Shown piece after piece: positions 36,259 to 44,130 of a stretch of 64,000 nucleotides of DNA. Below the pieces are notes generated by a model that was given only the letters and a program-made list of their open reading frames with translations, did not search any database and had not been told where the DNA came from. Every line of letters begins with the position of its first letter. The stretch's first letter is position 1. This DNA comes from Pseudaminobacter soli (ex Li et al. 2025) (GTDB lineage Bacteria; Pseudomonadota; Alphaproteobacteria; Rhizobiales; Rhizobiaceae): NCBI RefSeq assembly GCF_003012705.1, contig NZ_PXYL01000002.1, positions 124,001 through 188,000 of the forward strand. Direction: 5' to 3'. The translations under genes were made by a program, and so were the position numbers.

Positions 36259-36268
36259 AAAGACCGAA

Positions 36269-37192
36269 ATGATCCTGCTTGCCAATTCCGAGGCCTGGCC
36301 CGGCTTCTCCAAGAGCATCGACCTGCTGAAGGCGGGTCGCCACGGCCTCGACGCCATGGTCGCCGGCATCGGGGAGGTCGAGCGCGAGGTGAAGGTGCGC
36401 TCCGTCGGCTTCGGCGGCTGGCCGAACATGCTCGGCCGCATGGAGTTCGACGCCGGCGTCATGGACGGCACTACCCGCGAGGTCGGCTCGGTCGGCGCCG
36501 TGCCCGACACGCTGCCGGTTTCGGCGCTCGCGCATGAGGTGATGAAGCGCCTGCCGCATGTCATGCTGACCGGCGACGGCGCTCGCCGCTTCGCCACCGA
36601 GATCGGCTTCGCCGTCGACGAGACGCTCTACGAGGATAGCAAACGCGTCTGGTGGGAGCGGCTGGAGAAGGAGCTGACGCCGGAGGAGCTGGCAAAGTTT
36701 CCGGACATCCCCCTGGCGCCGCTCAGCCGCACCATCACCGATCCCGAGCGCGTGCGCGACACCACCGTCTTCCTGTCCAAGGACAGTGCCGCCGGCCTCA
36801 ACGTCGTCACCTCGACGTCGGGCTGGGCCTGGAAATATCCGGGCCGACTGGGTGACTCGCCCATCCCCGGCGCCGGCTTCTATGCCGACAGCCGCTTCGG
36901 CGCCGCCGCCTGCACCCACACTGGCGAGATGACCATGCGCTGCGGGACTGCGCGCACCATCGTGCTCGCCATGCGCCTCGGCCATTCGCTGGAACAGGCC
37001 GTCGCCCTGGCCGTCGAAGAGCTGCGCGAGCTGAAGCAGGGCTTCCTTGCCGGCGTCGTCATCCACGCGCTCGACGCAAAGGGCAACCATAAAGTCGTCA
37101 GCCTCAATTGCGAAGAACAGATCCGCTACTGGTACTGGGACGAAAGTCTGCCAGAACCGGAACACCGCTTCGCCGAACCGTTCAAATCCTAG
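36269..37192 (+). CDS. Glycosylasparaginase-like N-terminal nucleophile hydrolase
   Basis: 307 residues of the asparaginase-2/glycosylasparaginase (AGA) family, which cleave the GlcNAc-Asn bond or isoaspartyl peptides after self-cleavage. The segments VGFGGWP, FDAGVMDGTTREVGSVGAV and GRLGDSPIPGAGFYAD closely follow AGA as I remember it. The predicted self-cleavage is before T165 in RDTTVFL, the place of HDTIG in AGA. The substrate-side loop differs (SGWAWKYPG) and the N-terminal TW motif of AGA is not obvious, so another sugar or amide may be preferred. No signal peptide is present, so it would act on an imported substrate. It sits between the ATPase and binding-protein genes. Confidence 0.85.
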   Translation: MILLANSEAWPGFSKSIDLLKAGRHGLDAMVAGIGEVEREVKVRSVGFGGWPNMLGRMEFDAGVMDGTTREVGSVGAVPDTLPVSALAHEVMKRLPHVMLTGDGARRFATEIGFAVDETLYEDSKRVWWERLEKELTPEELAKFPDIPLAPLSRTITDPERVRDTTVFLSKDSAAGLNVVTSTSGWAWKYPGRLGDSPIPGAGFYADSRFGAAACTHTGEMTMRCGTARTIVLAMRLGHSLEQAVALAVEELRELKQGFLAGVVIHALDAKGNHKVVSLNCEEQIRYWYWDESLPEPEHRFAEPFKS

Positions 37193-37211
37193 CACTCAAG
37201 GGAGAGGGAGC

Positions 37212-38009
37212 ATGAAGAACCTGATTACGAAACTGGCCGGCATGGCACTTGCCATCGGCCTCGCCGCCACGGGCGCAGCCCAAGCCGGCAAGATCGACGA
37301 GATCCGCGAGCGCGGCACCGTCCGCATCGGCGTGTCGCTCGGCGGCGAGCCGATCGGCTTCCGCGACGCCCAGAACAACCCGGTTGGCTATGACGTCGAT
37401 GTCGCCACCATGATCGCCGAGAAGCTCGGCGTGCCGGTCGAGTTCGTCGACGTGTCGGGCGACGCCCGCATTTCGATGCTGGTCTCGGGCCAGATCGACA
37501 TCGCCGTCGCCAACACATCGGCGACGCTCGAACGCGCCAAGTCGGTGGATTTCTCGATCCCCTACAACCGCGCCGGCCTGCGCATCATCGTCCAGAAGGA
37601 TGCCGGCATCTCCAAGATCGAGGACCTCGCCGGCAAGAAGATCGTCGTCGGCCGCGGCTCGACCGGCGAAACCTTCATCCAGAAGGCAGTGCCCCAGGCC
37701 GAGCTGGTCTACACTGATAATTTCTCGCCCGAGGGCGTGCTGCTGCTCCAGCAGAAGCGTGTCGACGCGGCCATCGAAGACTCCTCGCTGCTCGACTATC
37801 TCGCCACCAAGAACGACAACCTCGTGACGCTTCCGGGCCTCTATTCCAACGACCCGATCGGCATCGCGGTCGCCAAGGGCGATGACGGCTTCGTCCGCTG
37901 GATCGACATGTTCGTGTCGGAATACATCCAGAGCGGTGCCTATGAGGCGAACTACAAGAAGTGGTGGGGCGAGAAGGCCAACCCGCCGGCCCTGACCCCG
38001 CTCTGGTAA
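37212..38009 (+). CDS. Polar amino acid ABC transporter substrate-binding protein
   Basis: 265-residue family-3 binding protein: signal peptide ending near AAQAGK, then GTVRIGVSLGGEPIGFRD, NTSATLERAKSVDFSIPY and GKKIVVGRGSTGE. The ATG at 37212 has GGGAG just before it; the open frame upstream overlaps the hydrolase gene and is not family-like. It is the last plus-strand gene before a strong terminator. The ligand is unknown; by context an Asn-linked or amino acid conjugate. Confidence 0.9.
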   Translation: MKNLITKLAGMALAIGLAATGAAQAGKIDEIRERGTVRIGVSLGGEPIGFRDAQNNPVGYDVDVATMIAEKLGVPVEFVDVSGDARISMLVSGQIDIAVANTSATLERAKSVDFSIPYNRAGLRIIVQKDAGISKIEDLAGKKIVVGRGSTGETFIQKAVPQAELVYTDNFSPEGVLLLQQKRVDAAIEDSSLLDYLATKNDNLVTLPGLYSNDPIGIAVAKGDDGFVRWIDMFVSEYIQSGAYEANYKKWWGEKANPPALTPLW

Positions 38010-38026
38010 GTGGCCAAGCAAACAGG

Positions 38027-38057
38027 GGGCAGGCGGAGCAATCCGGCCTGCCCGTTT
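38027..38057 (+). terminator. Rho-independent terminator after the binding-protein gene
   Basis: GGGCAGGC (38027-38034) pairs with GCCTGCCC (38046-38053); the loop contains a further GGA/TCC pairing. GTTTTGC follows directly. It lies between the binding-protein stop and the convergent LacI gene. Confidence 0.75.
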
Positions 38058-38062
38058 TGCAT

Positions 38063-39061
38063 TCAAGAGGTCGTCCGCGGCACGAAGAAGGTCGGCACCG
38101 TCACATAGGCCTCGGCGTTGGTGAATTCTTCGGGGCGGGTAAGGAAGCGCAGGATCTCGCCGATATAGGCTTTCTTGTCGTAGCCGATGGACGAGATCGG
38201 ATAGGCCTCGAAATCCGTCAGCGACAGGTTGTCGAAGCCATAGAGTTTGAAGCGCCCGGGCTGGTTTTGCGGGAACGCATCGCGATGAACGTCCATCACG
38301 CCCATGGCCATGGCATCGGAGGTGCAGAATACCGCATCCACGCTCGGCCATTCGTCCGACTGCGCCACCTGCCGTCCGCTGGCATAGGAATAGTCGCCGC
38401 GCAGTTCGGCGACGAGCTTGATGCAATGTCGCCGCATCTCGGCCTTGTAGGCGGCGATACGGCTCTGCTCCACGGGCGAGGACACGCGGCCGGTGACGAG
38501 CGCGGCGGTCGCGACGCCTTTGCTGGCGGCATCCGCCACCGCCTCGGCAATGCCGATGGCCTCGTCGGGCACGACCGAGGGCGAGGAGCCGTCATGCATG
38601 CCGTTCAGCATCAGCACGTCGTCGTTACGGAACATCTTTCGCACTTTTGCGGCGTCGGCGAAGTCGGAGAACACGAGCACGGCATCGACATGGTAGGCAA
38701 CGCCGTTGCGCAAAAACTCTTCGACGCGCTCGACCGAGCCCACGCGCAGGAAGATGACCTGCTTGCCGATCGACTGGATCTCGCCGATCAGCAGATCGAA
38801 CAGGTCGAGGTCGGAGAAGTCGTGGATGTGGTTGACGATGACAGCGATGAGGTTGACCGTCTTGGTGGTCAGGCTGCGGGCCAGGAGATTGGGCTTGAAG
38901 CCGAGCTTTTCGGCTGCTTCGAGCACGCGAGCCCGCTTGTCGGCGGAAACCGGACGGCTTTCGCTCGACAGCGCGCGCGAGGCGATGGCGCGCGACACGC
39001 CGGCAAGCTCGGCGACATCGGCGATGGTCGGCGAGGTGCGTCGTTTGCGCGAACTGTCCAT
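38063..39061 (-). CDS. LacI-family transcriptional regulator
   Basis: 332 residues. LacI helix-turn-helix and hinge at the N-terminus (TIADVAELAGVSRAIASRALS, then KLGFKPNLLARSL), followed by a periplasmic-binding-protein-like effector domain. The frame is open far upstream, but the ATG at 39061 places the DNA-binding domain at the N-terminus and has AAGGAAG before it. It is divergent to the ROK kinase gene and converges on the importer operon. The palindrome at 34149-34166 is its likely operator; the inducer may be the imported conjugate or its sugar part. Confidence 0.9.
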   Translation of the reverse strand: MDSSRKRRTSPTIADVAELAGVSRAIASRALSSESRPVSADKRARVLEAAEKLGFKPNLLARSLTTKTVNLIAVIVNHIHDFSDLDLFDLLIGEIQSIGKQVIFLRVGSVERVEEFLRNGVAYHVDAVLVFSDFADAAKVRKMFRNDDVLMLNGMHDGSSPSVVPDEAIGIAEAVADAASKGVATAALVTGRVSSPVEQSRIAAYKAEMRRHCIKLVAELRGDYSYASGRQVAQSDEWPSVDAVFCTSDAMAMGVMDVHRDAFPQNQPGRFKLYGFDNLSLTDFEAYPISSIGYDKKAYIGEILRFLTRPEEFTNAEAYVTVPTFFVPRTTS

Positions 39062-39146
39062 TGCTTCCTTTACGAAGTATCGGTCTTGAAATCCCGCGTG
39101 TTCGGCAGGATGTCCCGCCACGGAATTTCTTTCGGGAACTGATTTG

Positions 39147-40061
39147 ATGATTACCTGCTTCGACATTGGCGGTTCAACGATAAAAAGCGCCCGCGCCCGC
39201 TCGGCCGGTGAAATCGAGATCATCGACCGGGTGGCGACGCCGCTCGACGATTTCGACGCCTTCGCAGCCGTCATCGCCGCGCGCGCGAACGCAGGCGACC
39301 GGCCTTCCAAAGGCGTGTCCATTTCCATCGCCGGCGTGGTCGATCCCGCTTCCGGCAGCCTGAAATGCGCCAACATCCCTTGCGTCGACGGCCGCCTTAT
39401 CGCCGCCGATCTCGAGCGGTTCATCGGCCTGCCGGTGTGGATCGCCAACGATGCCGATTGCTTCGCGCTGGCCGAGGCCACCAGCGGCGCCGGCAAAGGC
39501 CACCGCAATGTCTTCGGCGTCATCCTCGGCACCGGCGTCGGCGGCGGACTGGTCATCGACGGCCGCATCGTCGCCGGTGCCGGCGGCTATGCCGGCGAGT
39601 GGGGGCACGGCAAGGCGCTGCAGACAACGGTCGGCCAACCGCCCGTCGAGGTGCCACACTTTGCCTGCGGCTGCGGACAGTCCGGCTGCGTCGACACCAT
39701 CGGCGGCGCGCGCGGCATGGAAAAGCTGCACAAGCTTCTCTGCAGCGAGGCGTTGTCGAGCACCGAAGTCATCGACCGCTGGCGAGTGGGCGAGGTGAAG
39801 GCGAGCCGCACCATCGGTATCTACCTCGAACTGGTCAGCGTGCCGCTGGCGCTGACGCTCAACATCATCGGTTCGTCCATCGTGCCGGTCGGCGGCGGCC
39901 TATCTAACGTTCCTGAGCTGATCGAAGCACTGGACCGCGAGGTACGCGGCCGCACGCTGCGTCGCGCCGCCAACCCGTTGGTGGTCAAGGCAGCGCTCAC
40001 CACCGAGCCCGGACTGATCGGCGCCGCCGCGCTTGGCCTCCAGGAGATTACCAATGTCTGA
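39147..40061 (+). CDS. ROK-family sugar kinase (GlcNAc kinase-like)
   Basis: 304-residue ROK kinase: phosphate-binding CFDIGGSTIKSA, ANDADCFALAEA, catalytic-site region ILGTGVGGGLVIDG, GEWGH, and the zinc motif CGCGQSGCVDT. The overall pattern resembles GlcNAc and ManNAc kinases, but sugar specificity cannot be fixed from motifs. The ATG at 39147 is preferred over TTG 39144. It overlaps cutC by 8 nt. Phosphorylation of the sugar freed by the glycosylasparaginase-like enzyme is the simplest reading of the context. Confidence 0.88.
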   Translation: MITCFDIGGSTIKSARARSAGEIEIIDRVATPLDDFDAFAAVIAARANAGDRPSKGVSISIAGVVDPASGSLKCANIPCVDGRLIAADLERFIGLPVWIANDADCFALAEATSGAGKGHRNVFGVILGTGVGGGLVIDGRIVAGAGGYAGEWGHGKALQTTVGQPPVEVPHFACGCGQSGCVDTIGGARGMEKLHKLLCSEALSSTEVIDRWRVGEVKASRTIGIYLELVSVPLALTLNIIGSSIVPVGGGLSNVPELIEALDREVRGRTLRRAANPLVVKAALTTEPGLIGAAALGLQEITNV

Positions 40062-40782
40062 GAAGATCCTGCTCGAAGTCTGCGTTGATAGCCCCGAGGG
40101 CCTTGACGCGGCGATCTCAGGCGGCGCCGACCGCATCGAGCTCTGCTCGGCGCTGGAGACCGGCGGACTGACGCCGTCGCCCGGGCTGATGGCGCTGGCA
40201 GCCAAGGCGCCGATTCCGGTCTATGCGATGATCCGCTCGCGGCCCGGCGACTTCATCTATGGCGACGAGGATATGGCCGCACTTCTTGCCGACATCGACG
40301 CGGTGCGCTCCGCCGGCCTGGAAGGCGTCGTGCTCGGCGCCAATCGCGCCGATGGCAGCCTCGACCGCGATGTGCTTGCACGCCTGGCTGACCATGCAAA
40401 GGGACTGGGCAAGACGCTGCACCGCGCCTTCGACCTTGCCGGTTCCGATTTTGCAGCTGCAATCGACCTTGCCGTCGAGCTTGGATTTGAGCGCATCCTG
40501 ACCTCGGGTGGCGAGACGACGGCATTGAGGGGTTTAGACGCGCTTGCGGCCTGTTTTGTCCATGCGGGCGACCGCATCACCATCATGCCGGGCTCGGGGG
40601 TCAATCTCGAAACGCTGGACGCCATCAGGACGCGGCTGCCCTTCCGCGAAATCCACTCGTCCTGCTCGGTCGCCGCTGATGCGACTGCTGGAAAGGCGCT
40701 GGAACTGGGCTTCGTATCGCATCGTCCAAAGCGGACCGACGAAGGGATCGTCCGGGCGATCAAGGCGAGGCTCGCTGCATAG
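40054..40782 (+). CDS. cutC: CutC-family TIM-barrel protein
   Basis: 242 residues of the CutC family: LLEVCVDSPEGLDAAISGGADRIELCSAL at the N-terminus, VYAMIRSRPGDFIY, LHRAFD, ILTSGG and IMPGSGVN. The family was named for copper homeostasis, but its biochemical role is unclear and it often occurs in sugar-catabolic clusters. AGGAG precedes the ATG at 40054, which overlaps the ROK kinase gene. The context supports a role in sugar or amino-sugar metabolism rather than copper. Confidence 0.9.
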   Translation: MSEKILLEVCVDSPEGLDAAISGGADRIELCSALETGGLTPSPGLMALAAKAPIPVYAMIRSRPGDFIYGDEDMAALLADIDAVRSAGLEGVVLGANRADGSLDRDVLARLADHAKGLGKTLHRAFDLAGSDFAAAIDLAVELGFERILTSGGETTALRGLDALAACFVHAGDRITIMPGSGVNLETLDAIRTRLPFREIHSSCSVAADATAGKALELGFVSHRPKRTDEGIVRAIKARLAA

Positions 40783-40816
40783 CGAATTTGGCTACGACGC
40801 AGTCCGGAGAATGTGG

Positions 40817-41794
40817 TCAGATCACGATGACGGCAAACCGTCTTCGATATTCCGCAGGCGTTATTCCGACATGCCGCGCGAAGGCGCGGCGCAACGTGTC
40901 GGCATCGGCAAAGCCGCAATGCGCCGCGACCTGTTTGGGCGCCTCATTTCCTTGCTCGAGAAGCCGTCGCGCCGCGTTGACACGCGCCTCTTCGACCCAT
41001 GTCGCCGGTGTGATGCCGACCTCGGTGCGGAATAGGCGCGAGAAATGGCGGGGGCTCAAATCGATGCGCTTGGCGAGGTTAGCCACGCTGTGATCGAGTG
41101 CGGGATTAGCCGCCACCCAACGCTGAAGCTCCTGAAGTGCGGCGCGCCCCGCGGGCACGGCTTCGCCCTTGCGGCTGAACTGCATCTGCCCGCCCGGCCT
41201 CTTGAAGAACATGACGAGCTGGCTCGCCACGCGCATGGCGATGTCGTGGCCGAGATCCTCCTCGACCAGCGCAAGCGCCAGATCAAGCCCCGCAGTCACA
41301 CCGGCTGCCGTACGCAGCGGCCCGTCGCTGACGTGGATCGCGTCCTCGTCCACTGTCACCTCGGGGAACCGCTCGGCGAGCCGCTCGGCCACAGCCCAAT
41401 GCGTGGTCACGCGCCGGCCATCGAGTAGGCCCGCCGCCGCAAGGAAGAAGGCGCCGCTGCACACCGAACCATAGCGCCGCGCCCTTGGCGCCCGCTGCTG
41501 TAGCCAGTCGACGACGACTCGATCTACCGGCATTTCGGCCGCTTTCGGGCACCCGGCGACGAGAAGCGTGTCGATGGCCTCCTCGAAGTCGCCGCCAATG
41601 ATCAGGTCCGGCATCAGCCGCGCACCCGAAGAACTGCGGATCGGCCCTGGCTCGCTCGCCGCGACGACGAGTCGGTAGGCCTCATGGCCGAGCTGCGAAT
41701 TCGCCTCGGCGAAAACGTCCAGCGGCCCTGAAACATCGAGAAGCTGCACCCCAGGCAGTGCCAGCATCACAACTGTTTTGGCTTTCGCAGGCAT
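40817..41794 (-). CDS. GlxA-type transcriptional regulator (DJ-1/PfpI plus AraC domains)
   Basis: 325 residues. An N-terminal class I amidotransferase-like DJ-1/PfpI domain (VVMLALPGVQLLDVSGPLDVF through GSVCSGAFFLAAAGLLDGR) is followed by an AraC DNA-binding domain (LSPRHFSRLFRTEVGITPATWV and FADADTLRRAF). Such regulators typically activate amine or amino acid catabolism genes. The ATG at 41794 is preferred; a GTG at 41806 is possible and neither has a strong ribosome binding site. It is divergent to the HD-domain gene, a likely target. Confidence 0.88.
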   Translation of the reverse strand: MPAKAKTVVMLALPGVQLLDVSGPLDVFAEANSQLGHEAYRLVVAASEPGPIRSSSGARLMPDLIIGGDFEEAIDTLLVAGCPKAAEMPVDRVVVDWLQQRAPRARRYGSVCSGAFFLAAAGLLDGRRVTTHWAVAERLAERFPEVTVDEDAIHVSDGPLRTAAGVTAGLDLALALVEEDLGHDIAMRVASQLVMFFKRPGGQMQFSRKGEAVPAGRAALQELQRWVAANPALDHSVANLAKRIDLSPRHFSRLFRTEVGITPATWVEEARVNAARRLLEQGNEAPKQVAAHCGFADADTLRRAFARHVGITPAEYRRRFAVIVI

Positions 41795-41902
41795 TTGAGT
41801 CCGCACCGATCTGAATCTGTCCGTTTATGACGTACTACGTCGATTGCAGACATACTAGCCGGCTTTTACCCTTCTGTGGAGTGAAAAGCGCAGGAGAAAG
41901 CC

Positions 41903-42544
41903 ATGGCACTCATCGCCAAAGACGCCGCCATCCCCGACACCAAGCTGACAAAAGCAATCACCGAATATATCCGCGACACCGAGACGGAAGTGCTCTTCAA
42001 CCATTCGAGCCGCGTCTATCATTTCGGTGCGCTGGCCGGAGTGCAACGCGGCCTGAAATTCGATCGCGAACTGCTCTACGCCGGTGCGATGTTCCACGAT
42101 ATCGGCCTGATGCCAAGCCACAGTAGCAGGAACGAGCGTTTCGAGGTCGACGGTGCCCATGCTGCCCGCGACTTCCTGAGGACCCACGGGATTTCGGAGG
42201 AAGATGCCTACACGGTGTGGACCGCCATCGCGCTCCATACCACGCCGGGCGTGCCGCAGCACATGCACCCCGTCGTCGCCCTCGTCACCGCTGGTGTCGA
42301 GATGGACGTGCTAGGGCTTACCTACGATCAATATTCCGATGCCGAGCGGGAAGCCGTCGTGAGCGCGTTCCCGCGCACGCCGAAGTTCAAGGAAGACATC
42401 ATCCAGGCCTTCTACGACGGCATCAAGCATAAGCCGGAAACCACTTTCGGCAACGTGAAGGCCGACGTCATCGCCGACAAGGAGCCGCACTACCACCGCG
42501 GCAACTTCTGCAGCGTCATCCGCTGCTCGCACTGGCACGGTTGA
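41903..42544 (+). CDS. HD-domain phosphohydrolase-like protein
   Basis: 213 residues with an HD metal-dependent phosphohydrolase fold: FNHSSRVYHFGAL supplies the first His, MFHDIGL the HD pair, and a later AIALHTTPG another metal ligand. The C-terminal part resembles proteins annotated as cyanamide hydratase-like HD proteins. GGAGAAAGCC precedes the ATG. It is divergent to the GlxA-type regulator. The substrate is not determinable here. Confidence 0.82.
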   Translation: MALIAKDAAIPDTKLTKAITEYIRDTETEVLFNHSSRVYHFGALAGVQRGLKFDRELLYAGAMFHDIGLMPSHSSRNERFEVDGAHAARDFLRTHGISEEDAYTVWTAIALHTTPGVPQHMHPVVALVTAGVEMDVLGLTYDQYSDAEREAVVSAFPRTPKFKEDIIQAFYDGIKHKPETTFGNVKADVIADKEPHYHRGNFCSVIRCSHWHG

Positions 42545-42595
42545 CAAGGTTTGAGACAGGCGCCCTTGTTCTGGCTCCTCCTTCCCAAACGAGGA

Positions 42596-43111
42596 TCAGT
42601 CCTCTCCCTGGAAGCATAAGCGTGTCCCAGGCCTCGCCATTGCGAGGAACTCCAGCAAGTCCTCGCGCGTCAGCGCGGCGCAGCCAGCGGTCGGGCCGTA
42701 ACCTTCGCTGGCGACATGCAGGAAAATCGCGCTGCCGGCGCCGGGAACAATCGGATCGTGGTTGTGTCCGAGGACGACTACAATGTCGTATACGTCGTCC
42801 TCGCGCCACATCTCTTCGTGGCTGGCTTCGAAAGGGAGGCTCACTGGGCGATTGTAGTCCGGATGGTCAGGCGCGTCGCACCAACCATCGTTTGGCTCGA
42901 TCCGGGCAGTTTCGAAAACCGAAACGGGTGGTGCGGCCAGCTTGTCGGCGCGATAGAGCACCCGCAATATTGGCCAACAGCCGATGGGGCTGACGCCGTC
43001 ACCCTCGGTCTTTTCGGCCTGAATTCCACTGCGGCCCACCGCCGCGCGCCAGACCTTGCCGCCATAGCTCGCTTGCCATCCGTCGCCGACGCGCTTCACG
43101 ATCAGGTCCAA
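42596..43111 (-). CDS. YkuD-type L,D-transpeptidase-like protein
   Basis: 171 residues with an L,D-transpeptidase catalytic-domain pattern: KTEGDGVSPIGCWPI near the N-terminus and IFLHVASEGYGPTAGCAAL, where the His and Cys match the catalytic pair although TAGCAA replaces the common S/T-HGC-R/N form. No signal peptide or membrane anchor is visible, so it may act in the cytoplasm or be exported otherwise. It starts with TTG at 43111, supported by AAGGAG 7 nt upstream. It converges on the HD gene. Confidence 0.82.
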   Translation of the reverse strand: MDLIVKRVGDGWQASYGGKVWRAAVGRSGIQAEKTEGDGVSPIGCWPILRVLYRADKLAAPPVSVFETARIEPNDGWCDAPDHPDYNRPVSLPFEASHEEMWREDDVYDIVVVLGHNHDPIVPGAGSAIFLHVASEGYGPTAGCAALTREDLLEFLAMARPGTRLCFQGED

Positions 43112-43485
43112 TTCAAACTCCTTCGGTTTTCAGCGAGTAATCCAAGCAACCGATCGGCCAGCACGATCTCGCGGCAACGAATCTTCGGTCCGGCGATGTC
43201 TCTGGCAAAGGGCGGCCGGTACGAAAGCGACGGCCCGAGTTCATCGGGCTCGGTATTGTTAGTGCATAGAAGATCGAACCGCCAGTGGACGGAGTGTTGC
43301 TGGTGAGGGTTGCAGAGCGCGGGCGCAGTGATCGCGGGGATGAAATTTATTGGGCTGGTGGCTTCACTTGTCGCTGAGACAACAAAGAAGCCGCTGCTAC
43401 CGAGCGACAAGAGCATCAGCTTATTGACTCCAATGTACTACCGATTGATGCTGAAGACAGGCACAAACCTGTAGTGGAGCATCAC
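43112..43485. other. Intergenic region, no convincing gene
   Basis: About 370 bp between the divergent transpeptidase-like and SyrB-like genes. A 104-residue minus-strand frame (43102-43416) overlaps the transpeptidase start and shows no recognisable domain. The region is less GC-rich toward the SyrB-like gene, which suggests a promoter. Confidence 0.4.
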
Positions 43486-43932
43486 ATGCCAGACCCTCAG
43501 GAAGTTGAAGCAGCACAGAGCGCCACGATAGCTGAGGCACCTGAAACGAAGAAGAAGACCCGGCGACCGCGGAAGGCAAAGGCGGAACCCAAGGCGCCAG
43601 TTCGCACGAGCGGCGCCAAGGCGGCGGAAGCTCCGGCAGGGGCAGTTCGGATCGGTCGAAAGGTCTATTCCGCAAAGGAACGCGCGCAGTTACTTGGCGA
43701 AATTGAGCAGTCGATCAGTCGCGGCGAGAGTATCAGGAGCGCAGTCAAGCGGGCCGGCATATCGGAGCAGACCTACTACCACTGGAAGAAGGCCGCAGCC
43801 CCTGTATCAGAGAGTAACGATCTCAAGGACCTGCTGGCGCTCGAGGATGAAAACAAACGACTGAAGAGCCTGCTTGCGGAACGTCTCCGCAAGGAGAACG
43901 CCGAGTTGAGGAAGAAGCTGGGGCTGGATTAG
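43486..43932 (+). CDS. SyrB-like small regulatory protein
   Basis: 148 residues resembling the rhizobial SyrB family. A basic, Lys/Pro/Ala-rich N-terminus (KKKTRRPRKAKAEPKAP) leads into a helix-turn-helix-like segment with GISEQTYYHWKK, similar to that of IS3-type transposase OrfA proteins, and a C-terminal leucine-rich helix (LEDENKRLKSLLAERLRKE). In Sinorhizobium SyrB inhibits syrA-dependent exopolysaccharide induction. The ATG at 43486 has GGAG 7 nt upstream. No transposase partner or inverted repeat is nearby, which argues against an IS remnant. Confidence 0.72.
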   Translation: MPDPQEVEAAQSATIAEAPETKKKTRRPRKAKAEPKAPVRTSGAKAAEAPAGAVRIGRKVYSAKERAQLLGEIEQSISRGESIRSAVKRAGISEQTYYHWKKAAAPVSESNDLKDLLALEDENKRLKSLLAERLRKENAELRKKLGLD

Positions 43933-44130
43933 AGCCGTCAGCAGTTTTCTCAAATCGCATGCTTGAGGCGTTTCAAACTCGGTGCGGTGGTAGATCCCCC
44001 TTCCTTGCCTTGACGCATCCGGGAGTGCAGTCCCCGCATGCTGTCCTCCCGCATTCTCGCAAGAGCATCGATTTATTCACCTGGACGCTCTCGTCCGACG
44101 CTGGCCGCGCAATCGTAGGCTGTCGCGGTT

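Noticed and set aside
43102-43416. 104-residue minus-strand frame upstream of the transpeptidase-like gene
   Set aside because: It overlaps the well-supported TTG start of that gene and shows no recognisable domain.
43486-43932. IS3-type transposase OrfA
   Set aside because: The helix is similar, but there is no OrfB, no inverted repeat and the basic N-terminus plus leucine-rich tail fit the SyrB type better.
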